Part shown: positions 7,641-16,433 of the stretch, in pieces | Position numbering within the stretch: the first letter of the stretch is position 1 | Layout of the letters: the number at the start of each line of letters is the position of its first letter | From: Deefgea piscis | GTDB lineage: Bacteria > Pseudomonadota > Gammaproteobacteria > Burkholderiales > Chitinibacteraceae | Direction: 5' to 3' | DNA length: 64,000 bases | Assembly (NCBI RefSeq): GCF_013284055.1 | Contig: NZ_CP054143.1 | Span: forward strand, 1,922,001-1,986,000 | Notes under the pieces: model-generated | What the model was told of the DNA's origin: nothing | Seen by the model: the letters and a program-made list of their open reading frames with translations, nothing else | The model's database searches: none | Position numbers and translations under genes: made by a program

Positions 7641-8867
7641 ATGAATTTACGTAGTCTGGGGGCTTTAGCCATCAGCATGGCTTTGGCAGCCTGTGCGACA
7701 CCTTCATCGCAGCAAACTGTGGCACCTTTGCCTGTCGCAACACCGACTCCGCTAACGACACCTACAGTTCGGCCAACCCCTACGCCGACGCCGATGCCGG
7801 CTGTCGTCGTTGAGCCGACATTGAGTCCTGCGCCGATTTCGACCGCCAAACCATTGACTGTGCAGGAGGCACGCGCACTGTTAAATCAATTGTTACCGGC
7901 CAAAATGCCCGAGCGAGCAGGGTGGTCGGCCGATATTTTGGATGCCTTTACGGCTTTAAAATTGCCGTATACCGCCGCCTATTTCTGCGCGGCCGCAGCA
8001 ACCATTGAACAAGAATCAAGCTGGCAGGGCGATCCAACCGTACCGGGATTGCCAAAAATTGTGTGGCGTGCGATTGGCGATCGGGCAGCGAAATACCATA
8101 TTCCGTTGATTGCAGTGCAAACGGCGTTGCTAAAAAAATCACCGACAGGACAGAGTTACAAAGCGCGAATTGATACGCTACGCACCGAGCGTGAAATGAA
8201 TGCTTTATTTGAAGATTTGGCTGATGAAGCGGAAAATCTTAATTTGCCACTGAATATGAAAAATCCGATTCGTACCGGTGGCCCAATGCAAGTGAGCGTT
8301 GAATTTGCGCAAGGTCACGTTAAGGCATGGCCTTATCCTTATGCAATGAAAGGTAGCGTACGCAGTGAAGTGTTTACTCGCCGTGGAGGTACGTATTTCG
8401 GCCTAGCCATTTTGCTGCAATACCCAGCGCCCTATACCGATATGGTGTATCGCTTTGCGGACTATAACGCTGGACGATATGCCAGTCGTAATACCGCATT
8501 TCAACAGCTGGTTTCCAAACTCACCGGACAAGCCTTAGAACAAGACGGCGATTTGCTCCGGTATAGCAATGGTGCGCCAACAGGCACCAGCAGTACGCAA
8601 ACAGCGCTTTATCGACTTGCCAAGCAATTAGCGATGAGTAATGAAGCGATTTTACGCGACCTGAAACTAGAAAAATTATCTGGGTTTGGGCAAACCGAGC
8701 TCTACAAAAAAACTTATGCTTTAGCAGAAAAAAATGGCCAGACTTTTCCGCGTGCGGCATTACCGCAAATCGATTTAAAAAGCCCCAAAATCACCCGAAA
8801 ACTAACCACTGAATGGTTTGCTAAACGCGTTTTATGGCGTTACGAAACATGTATGGCACGCCGCTGA
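7641..8867 (+). CDS. DUF1615-type lipoprotein, lysozyme-like
   Basis: The 408-residue protein begins with a lipoprotein signal sequence ending in the lipobox LAAC (Cys at ~19). A ~60-residue Pro/Thr-rich linker follows that should reach across the cell envelope. The folded part (from ~residue 73) matches the DUF1615 family as I recognise it, with FCAAAATIEQESSWQGDP, GGPMQVSV and a YRFADYNAGRYASRN segment. The glutamate in an ExES context and the later YNAG resemble lytic transglycosylases, so a role on peptidoglycan is possible but unproven. It stands alone and ends at a bidirectional terminator. Confidence 0.8.
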   Translation: MNLRSLGALAISMALAACATPSSQQTVAPLPVATPTPLTTPTVRPTPTPTPMPAVVVEPTLSPAPISTAKPLTVQEARALLNQLLPAKMPERAGWSADILDAFTALKLPYTAAYFCAAAATIEQESSWQGDPTVPGLPKIVWRAIGDRAAKYHIPLIAVQTALLKKSPTGQSYKARIDTLRTEREMNALFEDLADEAENLNLPLNMKNPIRTGGPMQVSVEFAQGHVKAWPYPYAMKGSVRSEVFTRRGGTYFGLAILLQYPAPYTDMVYRFADYNAGRYASRNTAFQQLVSKLTGQALEQDGDLLRYSNGAPTGTSSTQTALYRLAKQLAMSNEAILRDLKLEKLSGFGQTELYKKTYALAEKNGQTFPRAALPQIDLKSPKITRKLTTEWFAKRVLWRYETCMARR

Positions 8868-8898
8868 TCGTCACTCAGGCAGTGTGATTGAATAGATT

Positions 8899-8931
8899 AA
8901 AAAAAAAGAAGGGATATCCCTTCTTTTTTTT
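8899..8931. terminator. Bidirectional terminator
   Basis: GAAGGGATATCCCTTC (8908-8923) is a perfect palindrome flanked by a long A run and T run. It serves the lipoprotein gene on the plus strand and the PEP-CTERM gene on the minus strand. Confidence 0.85.
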
Positions 8932-8947
8932 CGTCTGAATTTTTTGG

Positions 8948-9322
8948 TTATTGATTACGTTTGCGGCGTGCAGCTAATAAAGCACATAGGCCAATGCCCA
9001 TCAGCGCATAGGTTTCAGGCTCTGGTATCGCTGGAATTGGTGCTGAGTCGTTCTGTACAGCAAAAGCGGCGGGTGCTGCTCTTCGCTCGGGCGCCGCTGC
9101 AAAAGCTGGTGAATCGGTAAAAGAAATCAAACTATCCGACAAAGCATCCTGTGCCGACATTGTATTGTTGGTAAATAGCGACTCAATAGCCGCATAACCA
9201 TTTTGCTGTTCACCCGGCAGGACGGAGATCGACGGTGAGTCAATCACCGCGTGGTGTTGAATTATTGATGCGTGCGAATTGAAGCAAACTAGGCAAAGTA
9301 AGGCTATAAAATTAAATTTCAT
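8948..9322 (-). CDS. PEP-CTERM sorting-signal protein
   Basis: The 124-residue protein has an N-terminal signal peptide (MKFNFIALLCLVCFNSHA). It ends with the exosortase signal: a PEPETYALMG motif, a short hydrophobic helix (IGLCALLAA) and the basic tail RRKRNQ. The part between is low-complexity and matches no known domain. It should be exported, cleaved at the PEP motif by the exosortase at 16433-17317 and linked to the cell surface or exopolysaccharide. It lies divergent to the epsL gene. Confidence 0.88.
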   Translation of the reverse strand: MKFNFIALLCLVCFNSHASIIQHHAVIDSPSISVLPGEQQNGYAAIESLFTNNTMSAQDALSDSLISFTDSPAFAAAPERRAAPAAFAVQNDSAPIPAIPEPETYALMGIGLCALLAARRKRNQ

Positions 9323-9772
9323 TGAGTACGAGAATTCTATATTGATGATAGTCGTGCATTGATAGGTAAAAGCTATCGATTAAACGGTATCTGTTATAGG
9401 TCAATAGGTTAGCGAAAATTGCAAACCACTTTAGGTGCCGAGCACTGCGTGTTGATGCGACTGAAAACGATGAATTTAGCCTCAAAATCAGCCAGATTTA
9501 TACAATTTAGGATTGTATTTATGTAATCAGCATGGCGCAAGTTGACGTTAATTTCAATGTTTAATGATGTGCTTGGTAAGTTTGCAACTGAGTATGAATA
9601 AGCTATGAGACATATTAGATAATAATAAATTACTAAACATCTGTTGTTGTATTTATTTCACAGTAATCAATGACAGTGGTATAGTTCGAAGTTCATTTGT
9701 AAATAAGTAATTAAATCTTAAAACTTTGTATTGATAATGTGTCCGGCACCCTATTTTTGGAATAAACAGGTA
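9323..9772. other. Divergent regulatory region between a PEP-CTERM gene and the eps cluster
   Basis: These 450 bp separate the PEP-CTERM gene from epsL and must hold promoters for both directions. The sequence is AT-rich without a gene. ATACAAT-TTAGG-ATTGTAT (9500-9518) is a 7-bp inverted repeat that could bind a regulator. A sigma-54 promoter with GG and GC ten bases apart, as known for some PEP-CTERM systems, was looked for and not found. Confidence 0.4.
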
Positions 9773-10948
9773 ATGTTGAAAAAGAATTTGTTGCTATTGA
9801 GTGTACTGGCCATCGGTAATACACAAGCTGCTTATGATCCTGAAGATACGGTCAAATTATTTACAAATATTGCTTATGTTTATGACTCGAACGTGTTTCG
9901 CTTATCGGACACGCAGCAAAATAACTCAACACGTAAACACCAGCAAAAAGGTGACTCAAGTTTTACCGTTGGCGTCGGTGGGCGGGTTGATCTGCCGGTG
10001 AGTCGGCAAAATTTCTATGCAACGGCTGATTTTTCACAAGCACATTATTTGGTGTTTGATGAGCTAAATAACCCCGCTTGGGATGTGGGCTTGGGCTGGG
10101 ATTGGGTCGTGGGCAATCAATGGAATGGCAATCTATCCGTGTCATCTAGCCGTCAATTATCCTCGTTTGACGACGTACGTGTGGCCGTAGTTGATACCGT
10201 TAACACCAATCGAGCTAATTGGAATGGCAGTTGGCGACTATTGAGCAATTGGGCTCTAGTGGCGAACGCATCGTATACCGAAGAAAACCATGATGTAAGA
10301 AAGTATGAAAATGCAAATGATCGTCAATTTGGCGGTGGCTTGCGGTATATCTCAGACCGAGGATTCGCGCTGACCTTGCTACACAACTGGTCTAAATACA
10401 ATTATGCAGAGCCCTTGTTTTTTATCCCTGCTAATTTGCGAGGCTATTCAGATCAAAATACGAGTTTGGGTTTGAATTGGCCGGTATCTGATAAATTTAA
10501 TGCCAATTTAACAGCAGGTTATAGCCAATGGAAATCACAATTTAATGGCACTAAAAATACAAAGCCAACCGCAAATATTGATTTAATGTGGGCTGTAACC
10601 GCAAAAACAACTTTAAAAACAGGCGCCGGACAAAAATTTGATTCATTTGGTAGCAATGTGATTGGTCGTGATTTGGAACGAACTGCATATTTATCTGCGA
10701 ATTGGGCTTTTACCGATAAATCAAAACTGGGGGCGCGATATAACTATCGGCAGTTAGAAACAGAAACATCACTTGGTATTGTGACGCAAAATTCTACTTA
10801 TGACACTTTTCGAGTGTCCTACGATTACCAAATGTTACGCAGCATGATGATTCAGTCTTATGTTCAATTTGAATTAAGAAATGAAAAGATTAACCAGTTT
10901 GATTATAACGACGAGCAAGTCGGCGTGTCGTTAAAATACAATTTCTGA
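9773..10948 (+). CDS. epsL: EpsL-type outer-membrane beta-barrel protein
   Basis: The 391-residue protein has a signal peptide (LLLLSVLAIGNTQAA). A series of alternating polar/hydrophobic strands with aromatic girdle residues follows, ending in VGVSLKYNF, a C-terminal Phe typical of outer-membrane barrels. It resembles the EpsL family encoded in exosortase-linked exopolysaccharide operons and may help pass the polymer through the outer membrane. The start at 9773 is preferred to 9731 because it opens directly into the signal peptide. It is the first gene of the cluster. Confidence 0.8.
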   Translation: MLKKNLLLLSVLAIGNTQAAYDPEDTVKLFTNIAYVYDSNVFRLSDTQQNNSTRKHQQKGDSSFTVGVGGRVDLPVSRQNFYATADFSQAHYLVFDELNNPAWDVGLGWDWVVGNQWNGNLSVSSSRQLSSFDDVRVAVVDTVNTNRANWNGSWRLLSNWALVANASYTEENHDVRKYENANDRQFGGGLRYISDRGFALTLLHNWSKYNYAEPLFFIPANLRGYSDQNTSLGLNWPVSDKFNANLTAGYSQWKSQFNGTKNTKPTANIDLMWAVTAKTTLKTGAGQKFDSFGSNVIGRDLERTAYLSANWAFTDKSKLGARYNYRQLETETSLGIVTQNSTYDTFRVSYDYQMLRSMMIQSYVQFELRNEKINQFDYNDEQVGVSLKYNF

Positions 10949-10976
10949 TTAATATGATTAATAGGATGTAACTACC

Positions 10977-12449
10977 TTGCATCAAGATGTTCCTGAAAAA
11001 ATTCTATTAAAGCCGGTGACAGAGAGCGAGCAAGCATTCCAAGTGCCCAGCATGTTGGGTGATCGTTTTCGCGAGTTTAGCAATTCGTCTCCAGTGATTG
11101 GTTTTTTTAAGCTTTGCTTAGATCCATTTATGGTCGTGGCTACGCTGTATGCATTAGCTATTCCATTTGAGATTTCACTTGATGGGGTAGAGTTTTTATT
11201 CGGCGTTTTAGCATTTTTGCTGACGGCAATTTTGCTTGATGGCGTATTTTTATTTGTACCTGGTTATTCTCGTCCATGGTTAGGTTTAGGGCGTTTTACG
11301 CTGGAATGGGGATGCGTATTATTGAGTTTGTTTTTGATTGGTCAGGTTTCTGGGTTTAGTGCTTATATGTACCCGCCGTATTATCTAACGTGGGCAGTTG
11401 TGGCGCCGTTGGTTTTGATTTTTATCCATATTCTATTTAGGCAATTTGTTCTGCACCCAGCTCAAGATCATATCAAAAAAGTATTGATTATTGGTGCCAA
11501 TAAGCCAGGCCAACTCTTAGCTAAGAATATTCAGCAACAATCATTTTTGAAAATGGAGTTTTTAGGGTTTTTTGAAGATAGAGAGGTTTCAAGGTTAGAT
11601 GGTATTAAGTCGGAAGAGATTATTGGCGATTTGAACGATTTTTCTAAATATATTTGTGAAAATCCAGTTCACCAGATTTATATTACATTGCCAATGACTG
11701 CGCAGCCGCGAGTGATGGAGTTACTTGATCATTTGAAAGACAGTACCGCATCAATTTATTTTATTCCAGATTTGTTTGTTTTTGATTTGATTAATGCCAG
11801 ATTTGATAATGTGGCTGGCTTGCCGGTGGTTGCTATTTGTGAAAGTCCATTCTTAGGTTTTAATGGTTTAGTAAAAAGAATTACAGATGTTGTATTGTCA
11901 TTGATTATTTTAATGCTAATTTGGCCGGTGCTGCTGGCCGTAGCTGTTGCCGTTAAACTTACGTCTGCTGGACCTATCTTTTTTAAACAAAAGCGTTATG
12001 GTGAAGATGGGCAGAGTGTTTTGGTTTATAAATTTCGCTCTATGACGGTGATGGAAGATGGCGATCAAGTTGTTCAAGCGAAGAAAAATGATAGTCGGCT
12101 AACGCCAATTGGTGGCTTTATTCGCAAAACCTCATTGGATGAATTGCCGCAATTTATTAATGTATTACAAGGGAAAATGAGTATTGTAGGCCCAAGGCCA
12201 CATGCGAATGCCCACAACGAACAATATCGAAAATTGATTAAAGGTTACATGATTCGTCATAAAGTGAAGCCGGGTATTACTGGATGGGCACAAGTCAATG
12301 GATTTCGTGGCGAGACGGATACGTTAGAGAAAATGCAAGGCAGAATTTTTTATGATTTAGATTATTTAAGAAACTGGTCGGTATGGCTGGATTTAAAAAT
12401 TATTTGGCGAACTGCTACCGGAATGTTTCGAGATAAAAATGCTTTTTAA
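10977..12449 (+). CDS. Undecaprenyl-phosphate sugar phosphotransferase (priming enzyme)
   Basis: The 490-residue membrane protein transfers the first sugar phosphate to undecaprenyl phosphate and so starts the repeat unit. Several N-terminal membrane segments (~residues 50-165) precede a nucleotide-binding-like domain (VLIIGANKPGQLLAKNI). The C-terminal bacterial sugar transferase domain contains KRITDVVLSLIIL, YKFRSM, TSLDELPQFINVLQGKMSIVG and a PGITGWAQVNG motif, as in WcaJ-type enzymes. The start appears to be TTG, with AGGA about 10 nt upstream; the next ATG would cut 25 residues. The sugar is probably glucose or galactose. Confidence 0.9.
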   Translation: MHQDVPEKILLKPVTESEQAFQVPSMLGDRFREFSNSSPVIGFFKLCLDPFMVVATLYALAIPFEISLDGVEFLFGVLAFLLTAILLDGVFLFVPGYSRPWLGLGRFTLEWGCVLLSLFLIGQVSGFSAYMYPPYYLTWAVVAPLVLIFIHILFRQFVLHPAQDHIKKVLIIGANKPGQLLAKNIQQQSFLKMEFLGFFEDREVSRLDGIKSEEIIGDLNDFSKYICENPVHQIYITLPMTAQPRVMELLDHLKDSTASIYFIPDLFVFDLINARFDNVAGLPVVAICESPFLGFNGLVKRITDVVLSLIILMLIWPVLLAVAVAVKLTSAGPIFFKQKRYGEDGQSVLVYKFRSMTVMEDGDQVVQAKKNDSRLTPIGGFIRKTSLDELPQFINVLQGKMSIVGPRPHANAHNEQYRKLIKGYMIRHKVKPGITGWAQVNGFRGETDTLEKMQGRIFYDLDYLRNWSVWLDLKIIWRTATGMFRDKNAF

Positions 12450-12480
12450 TAATGTTAAATTACACTTTGAGGAATTAACA

Positions 12481-13374
12481 ATGAAAAAATTAAGCCCTGT
12501 TGTGCTTGCACTTTCAACTGTATTTTTGCTCGCTGCATGTAATGATAAAGAAGAAAAAAAATCGCCGAGCCAAGTGCTCGCCAAAGTGAATGACGGAGAA
12601 ATTACGGTTCACCAGTTAAATTTTGTATTAGGCCAAGTACCCAATGCCAGTGCAGAGCAAAAACAACAAATATTAGATCAATTGATTGATCAAGAATTAT
12701 TGGTGAATAAAGCAACTGAGTTAAAGCTAGACCGTGAGCCAAATGTTGTTCAAGCGATTGAAGCCTCTAAACGCCAAATATTGGCGCAAGCCGCCGCCGA
12801 GCGTGTGATTGGTAAGCCTGCAGAGCCAAGTAAAGCTGCAATTGATGATTTTTATGCAAAAAATTCAGGTTTATTCGCAGATAGAAAAAACTATGAATTT
12901 GTAATGTTTTTGCTCGACAAGTCTAAGTTTGACGATGCAGTTATTGCGCAGCTAGATACTGCTGTCACGCCGATGCAAGTCAAAGCCATCCTCGATGGCG
13001 CAAAGATTGCATATGAAACCAATGAAGGCAGCCGCGCAGCAGAGCAATTACCAATGCAAATGCTACCTAAATTTGTGGCAATGAAGCAGGGCGATATTTT
13101 GTCGATGAATGAAGGCGACAAAATTATGCTGTTGCAATTAAAAGATAGCCAACCAGCACCTGTTACACCGGCTGAGGCTGAGCCATTAATTAAGCGTTAT
13201 TTAAGCACTAATGACGCACAAGAAAACGCAAAAACTAAACTTAAAGCTTTACGAGCTGCGGCAAAAATTGAGTATTTACAAAAATTTGCTTCCGCTCCTG
13301 TGGCAGCGCCAACTACTGGCGCAGCCTCGGCAGTGGATGAAAGCCTGAAAGCTGGATTAAAAGGATTGAAATAA
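12481..13374 (+). CDS. epsD: EpsD-family peptidyl-prolyl isomerase lipoprotein
   Basis: The 297-residue protein has a lipoprotein signal (LLAAC lipobox at ~20) and a SurA-like N-terminal chaperone domain (VNDGEITVHQLNFVL; LIDQELLVNKATEL). A parvulin-like region follows, as in the EpsD family of exosortase-linked clusters. It may fold secreted components of the export machinery. The start at 12481 has GAGG upstream; an upstream in-frame start at 12439 would overlap the previous gene and hide the signal peptide. It is followed by epsE with a 1-bp overlap. Confidence 0.88.
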   Translation: MKKLSPVVLALSTVFLLAACNDKEEKKSPSQVLAKVNDGEITVHQLNFVLGQVPNASAEQKQQILDQLIDQELLVNKATELKLDREPNVVQAIEASKRQILAQAAAERVIGKPAEPSKAAIDDFYAKNSGLFADRKNYEFVMFLLDKSKFDDAVIAQLDTAVTPMQVKAILDGAKIAYETNEGSRAAEQLPMQMLPKFVAMKQGDILSMNEGDKIMLLQLKDSQPAPVTPAEAEPLIKRYLSTNDAQENAKTKLKALRAAAKIEYLQKFASAPVAAPTTGAASAVDESLKAGLKGLK

Positions 13375-14165
13375 TGATTAAGAAATTGGGCATGCTACTG
13401 TGTTTTAGCTTGCTAAGTCTGCTGACTGCCATTTCTTGGGCCCAACCGAAAGGTGACTATGTTTTGGGCTCAGGCGATGTGGTGAAAATCCAAGTGTATG
13501 ACCACCCTGATTTAACCACAGAGGTTCAGCTCAATAATGAAGGGGCTTTGGCTTTTCCTTTAATTGGTGTGGTGAAACTCGAGGGCTTAGATTACACGCA
13601 AGCGGAAGCATTAATTGCGAAAAAATTAATTGAAGGTAATTTCATTAAAAAGCCAAATGTAAATGTTTTAATCGTGCAATACCGCAGCCAAAGGGTGGCG
13701 GTATTGGGTGAAGTGAATAAACCGGGCCGATATGCGCTCGATAGTGCCACCAATATCATTGATTTACTTGCGATCGCGGGGGGGATCAGCCCGAATGGTG
13801 GTGACAAGGTGGTGATCTTGCGCGGTGAGCAACGTATAGAGTATGAGCTAAGCAAACTAACGCAATTAGCCAATCCAGAAAAACGCCACATTCAAATTAT
13901 GAATGGCGATACGGTGTATGTACCGAGAGCACAGCAATTTTATGTGTATGGCGAGGTTAATCGCCCCGGTGCTTTTCGTTTAGAGCCGAAAATGACCTTG
14001 ATGCAAGCGCTCTCACTGGCTGGTGGATTTAATCAACGTGCGTCGCAGCGCAGCATGCAAATTCATCGTGCTACAGCAGAAGGACAAATAGAAAAACTTT
14101 CGGCAAAACTGACCGACTTCATTCGTGAAGGCGATACCGTTTATGTGCAAGAAAGCTGGTTTTAA
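13374..14165 (+). CDS. epsE: Polysaccharide export protein EpsE (Wza-like)
   Basis: The 263-residue protein has a signal peptide (SLLSLLTAISWAQ) and a Poly_export domain (YVLGSGDVVKIQVYDHPDLT). Two SLBB segments follow (VAVLGEVNKPGRYAL, ~111-125; FYVYGEVNRPGAFRL, ~184-198). It should form the outer-membrane or periplasmic polysaccharide channel. No lipobox Cys is present, unlike E. coli Wza. The ATG overlaps the epsD TAA. Confidence 0.94.
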   Translation: MIKKLGMLLCFSLLSLLTAISWAQPKGDYVLGSGDVVKIQVYDHPDLTTEVQLNNEGALAFPLIGVVKLEGLDYTQAEALIAKKLIEGNFIKKPNVNVLIVQYRSQRVAVLGEVNKPGRYALDSATNIIDLLAIAGGISPNGGDKVVILRGEQRIEYELSKLTQLANPEKRHIQIMNGDTVYVPRAQQFYVYGEVNRPGAFRLEPKMTLMQALSLAGGFNQRASQRSMQIHRATAEGQIEKLSAKLTDFIREGDTVYVQESWF

Positions 14166-14196
14166 TCGCGCCCTTAATTATTGCTGAGTAAATTTG

Positions 14197-15570
14197 ATGA
14201 CTTTTGAACAATTATTAAATATTCTGCGCGCTAGAAAATGGATCGCAATCTCGGTGTTCTTTGTCGTAATACTGACCACGTTGGTGGTCAGTCTGTTGCT
14301 CCCCAAGCAATATACGGCAGAAGCAGCATTAGCAATGGATGTAAAAGCCGCTGATCCTGTGACTGGGCAACAGATCGCTGGCTATATGGCCCCCAGCTAT
14401 ATGGCGACCCAAGTTGAGATGATTTCTAGCCAGAATACGGCATTAAAAGTGGTTGATACCCTAGGCTTTGCAAAGTTGCCCGAGGCGCAAGCGCAGTTTC
14501 AAGAGGCAACACAAGGCAAGGGTGATATTCGGAATTGGTTCGCCGAGTCATTGCTAAAAGGTTTGGAAGTAAAGCCAAGCCGGGAAAGCAATATCATTAA
14601 TTTGGAATACACCGCGACAGATCCTAAATTTGCCGCTGCATTGGCAAATAATTTTGCACAAGCGTATATCCGCACCACGATTGATATTAAAACTGCCGCA
14701 GCACAGCAAAATAATGTGTTTTTCCAAGAGCAGCTTAAATCATTACAAAGTAATTTAGAAAAAGCCCAAAATAAACTTTCTGAATATCAGCAGACCCACG
14801 GCATTGTTGGCTCAGACGAGCGTTTAGATGTTGAAACTCAGCGTCTGAATGAATTATCTAGCCAAGTAGTGGGCGCGCAATCGCAAACCTATGATGCACA
14901 ATCACGTGCTCGTGGCGGTAATGTTGCACCGGACGTATTAAACAATCCATTGATTCAGCAGTTGAAAGGCCAGCTGGCCGTGCAAGAGGCCAAATACAAG
15001 CAGCTGTCGGAAAAAAATGGTGCTAATCATCCGCATAACCAACAAGCTATGGCTGAGCTGAATGCAACGCGCAGCCAGCTGAATGAGCTGATGGGGCAAT
15101 ACGCCGGTGGCCTCAATAGCGCAGCTGGTAATTCGGCATCGCGCCAGGCCTCGCTCAATAGCGCATTGCAAGCACAAAAAGAAAAAGTCTTGGATTTAAA
15201 ATCGCAGCGTGCTGCAATCGATGTGTTGCTGCGCAATGTAGATAGTGCTCAGCGCAGCTACGACCAAGCATTGCAACGCTTTAGCCAAACCATGCTCGAA
15301 AGCCGTTCTGATCAAAGTAATATTTCGATCATTAAATCAGCGACTGAGCCAATGAAGCATTCCAGTCCAAATACGCTGCTGAACCTCATTTTGGCGGTGT
15401 TTGTTGGTGGATTATTGGCGATTGGATTTGCAATGTTGGCTGAATTAGCTGATCGGCGTATTCGGTCTAAAGATGATATTGAAGCCATGCTCGGGCTGAC
15501 AGTCTTAGCTGATTTACTCCCACCCAAAAAGAAACGTCGCTTTGGTTTTAAAGTAGGAGCCGCAGCATGA
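14197..15570 (+). CDS. epsF: Chain-length determinant protein EpsF (Wzz family)
   Basis: The 457-residue inner-membrane protein has two membrane segments (~residues 18-37 and ~390-415). They bracket a large periplasmic domain with coiled coil (FFQEQLKSLQSNLEKAQNKL onward), the Wzz/PCP layout that sets polymer length. The C-terminal cytoplasmic tail (RRIRSKDDIEAMLGLTVLA) is the usual contact with the EpsG kinase. ATG at 14197 is chosen over the TTG just before it. It overlaps epsG by 4 bp. Confidence 0.92.
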   Translation: MTFEQLLNILRARKWIAISVFFVVILTTLVVSLLLPKQYTAEAALAMDVKAADPVTGQQIAGYMAPSYMATQVEMISSQNTALKVVDTLGFAKLPEAQAQFQEATQGKGDIRNWFAESLLKGLEVKPSRESNIINLEYTATDPKFAAALANNFAQAYIRTTIDIKTAAAQQNNVFFQEQLKSLQSNLEKAQNKLSEYQQTHGIVGSDERLDVETQRLNELSSQVVGAQSQTYDAQSRARGGNVAPDVLNNPLIQQLKGQLAVQEAKYKQLSEKNGANHPHNQQAMAELNATRSQLNELMGQYAGGLNSAAGNSASRQASLNSALQAQKEKVLDLKSQRAAIDVLLRNVDSAQRSYDQALQRFSQTMLESRSDQSNISIIKSATEPMKHSSPNTLLNLILAVFVGGLLAIGFAMLAELADRRIRSKDDIEAMLGLTVLADLLPPKKKRRFGFKVGAAA

Positions 15571-16433
15571 ATGCAATCCCTGATCCAATTGCCAATGAAG
15601 TGATTAAAGGCAATATTGGCCAGCAATTGTTGGTTAATGGCAAAATTAATGCGCAACAAGCTGAAACAATTTTAAGACTACAAAAAGAGACTGGTGGCCG
15701 TTTTGGCGAAGCCGCCATCAAGCTGGGATTTGTTACCGAAGATGACATCCAAGATGTATTGGCGCAGCAATTTGAATATGCCTACCTCGTCGCAGGGCAA
15801 AGTGCCGTTGATCAAAAGTTGGTAGCGGCGTATTCCCCATTTGATTCTCGAGTTGAAGCTTTACGTAGCTTACGCAGCCAAATTTTATTGCGTTGGCTAG
15901 AGGGCGGAAATAAATCAGTAGCATTAGCCTCCTACGACGCCGATAACACCTGCGATATCTTGGCCGCCAATTTAGCAATTGTATTCTCGCAATTGGGTGA
16001 ACACACTTTGTTGGTTGACGCTAATTTACGCAATGCCGTGCAGCACCAACTCTTTGCGGTAGAAAACGGTAAAGGGCTGAGTGATATCTTAGTTGGCCGG
16101 AGTGGTATAGAGGCAGTACAGCGCATTAGTGAGTTTAGGGATTTATCAATCTTAACCGCTGGTACCACGGCGCCTAATCCACAAGAACTACTTTCCAGAG
16201 ACGTATTCAGTAATATCGTTGCTGAGTTAGCACAAGCCTATGACGTAGTGATCTATAGCACTAGCGCATTAAAAGATGCCGCGGATGCGCAATTAGTTGC
16301 TTCACGTGTTAAAGGCACGATCTTGGTGGCCAGCCGTAATAAAACGCCAGTAAAAGGGCTAGAAGCCGCTAAATTACAATTGCAATCAGCAAGTGCCACT
16401 TTGCTTGGTTGCGTTCTATCTCAGGAAGAATGA
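15567..16433 (+). CDS. epsG: EpsG-type chain-length kinase homolog with degenerate ATP site
   Basis: The 288-residue protein has the EpsG layout: an N-terminal domain like the start of GspE/PilB (IGQQLLVNGKINAQQAETIL to about residue 70) and a bacterial tyrosine kinase/MinD-like domain. Family members normally have a GxGRS/K-type P-loop, a DADLR Walker A' and a DTP Walker B. Here these read SYDADNTCD (122-130), LVDANLRN (149-156) and VVIYSTSA (227-234), so residues for ATP and Mg binding are missing at all three sites. There is no C-terminal tyrosine cluster. It is probably a structural pseudokinase working with EpsF. Confidence 0.85.
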   Translation: MNAIPDPIANEVIKGNIGQQLLVNGKINAQQAETILRLQKETGGRFGEAAIKLGFVTEDDIQDVLAQQFEYAYLVAGQSAVDQKLVAAYSPFDSRVEALRSLRSQILLRWLEGGNKSVALASYDADNTCDILAANLAIVFSQLGEHTLLVDANLRNAVQHQLFAVENGKGLSDILVGRSGIEAVQRISEFRDLSILTAGTTAPNPQELLSRDVFSNIVAELAQAYDVVIYSTSALKDAADAQLVASRVKGTILVASRNKTPVKGLEAAKLQLQSASATLLGCVLSQEE

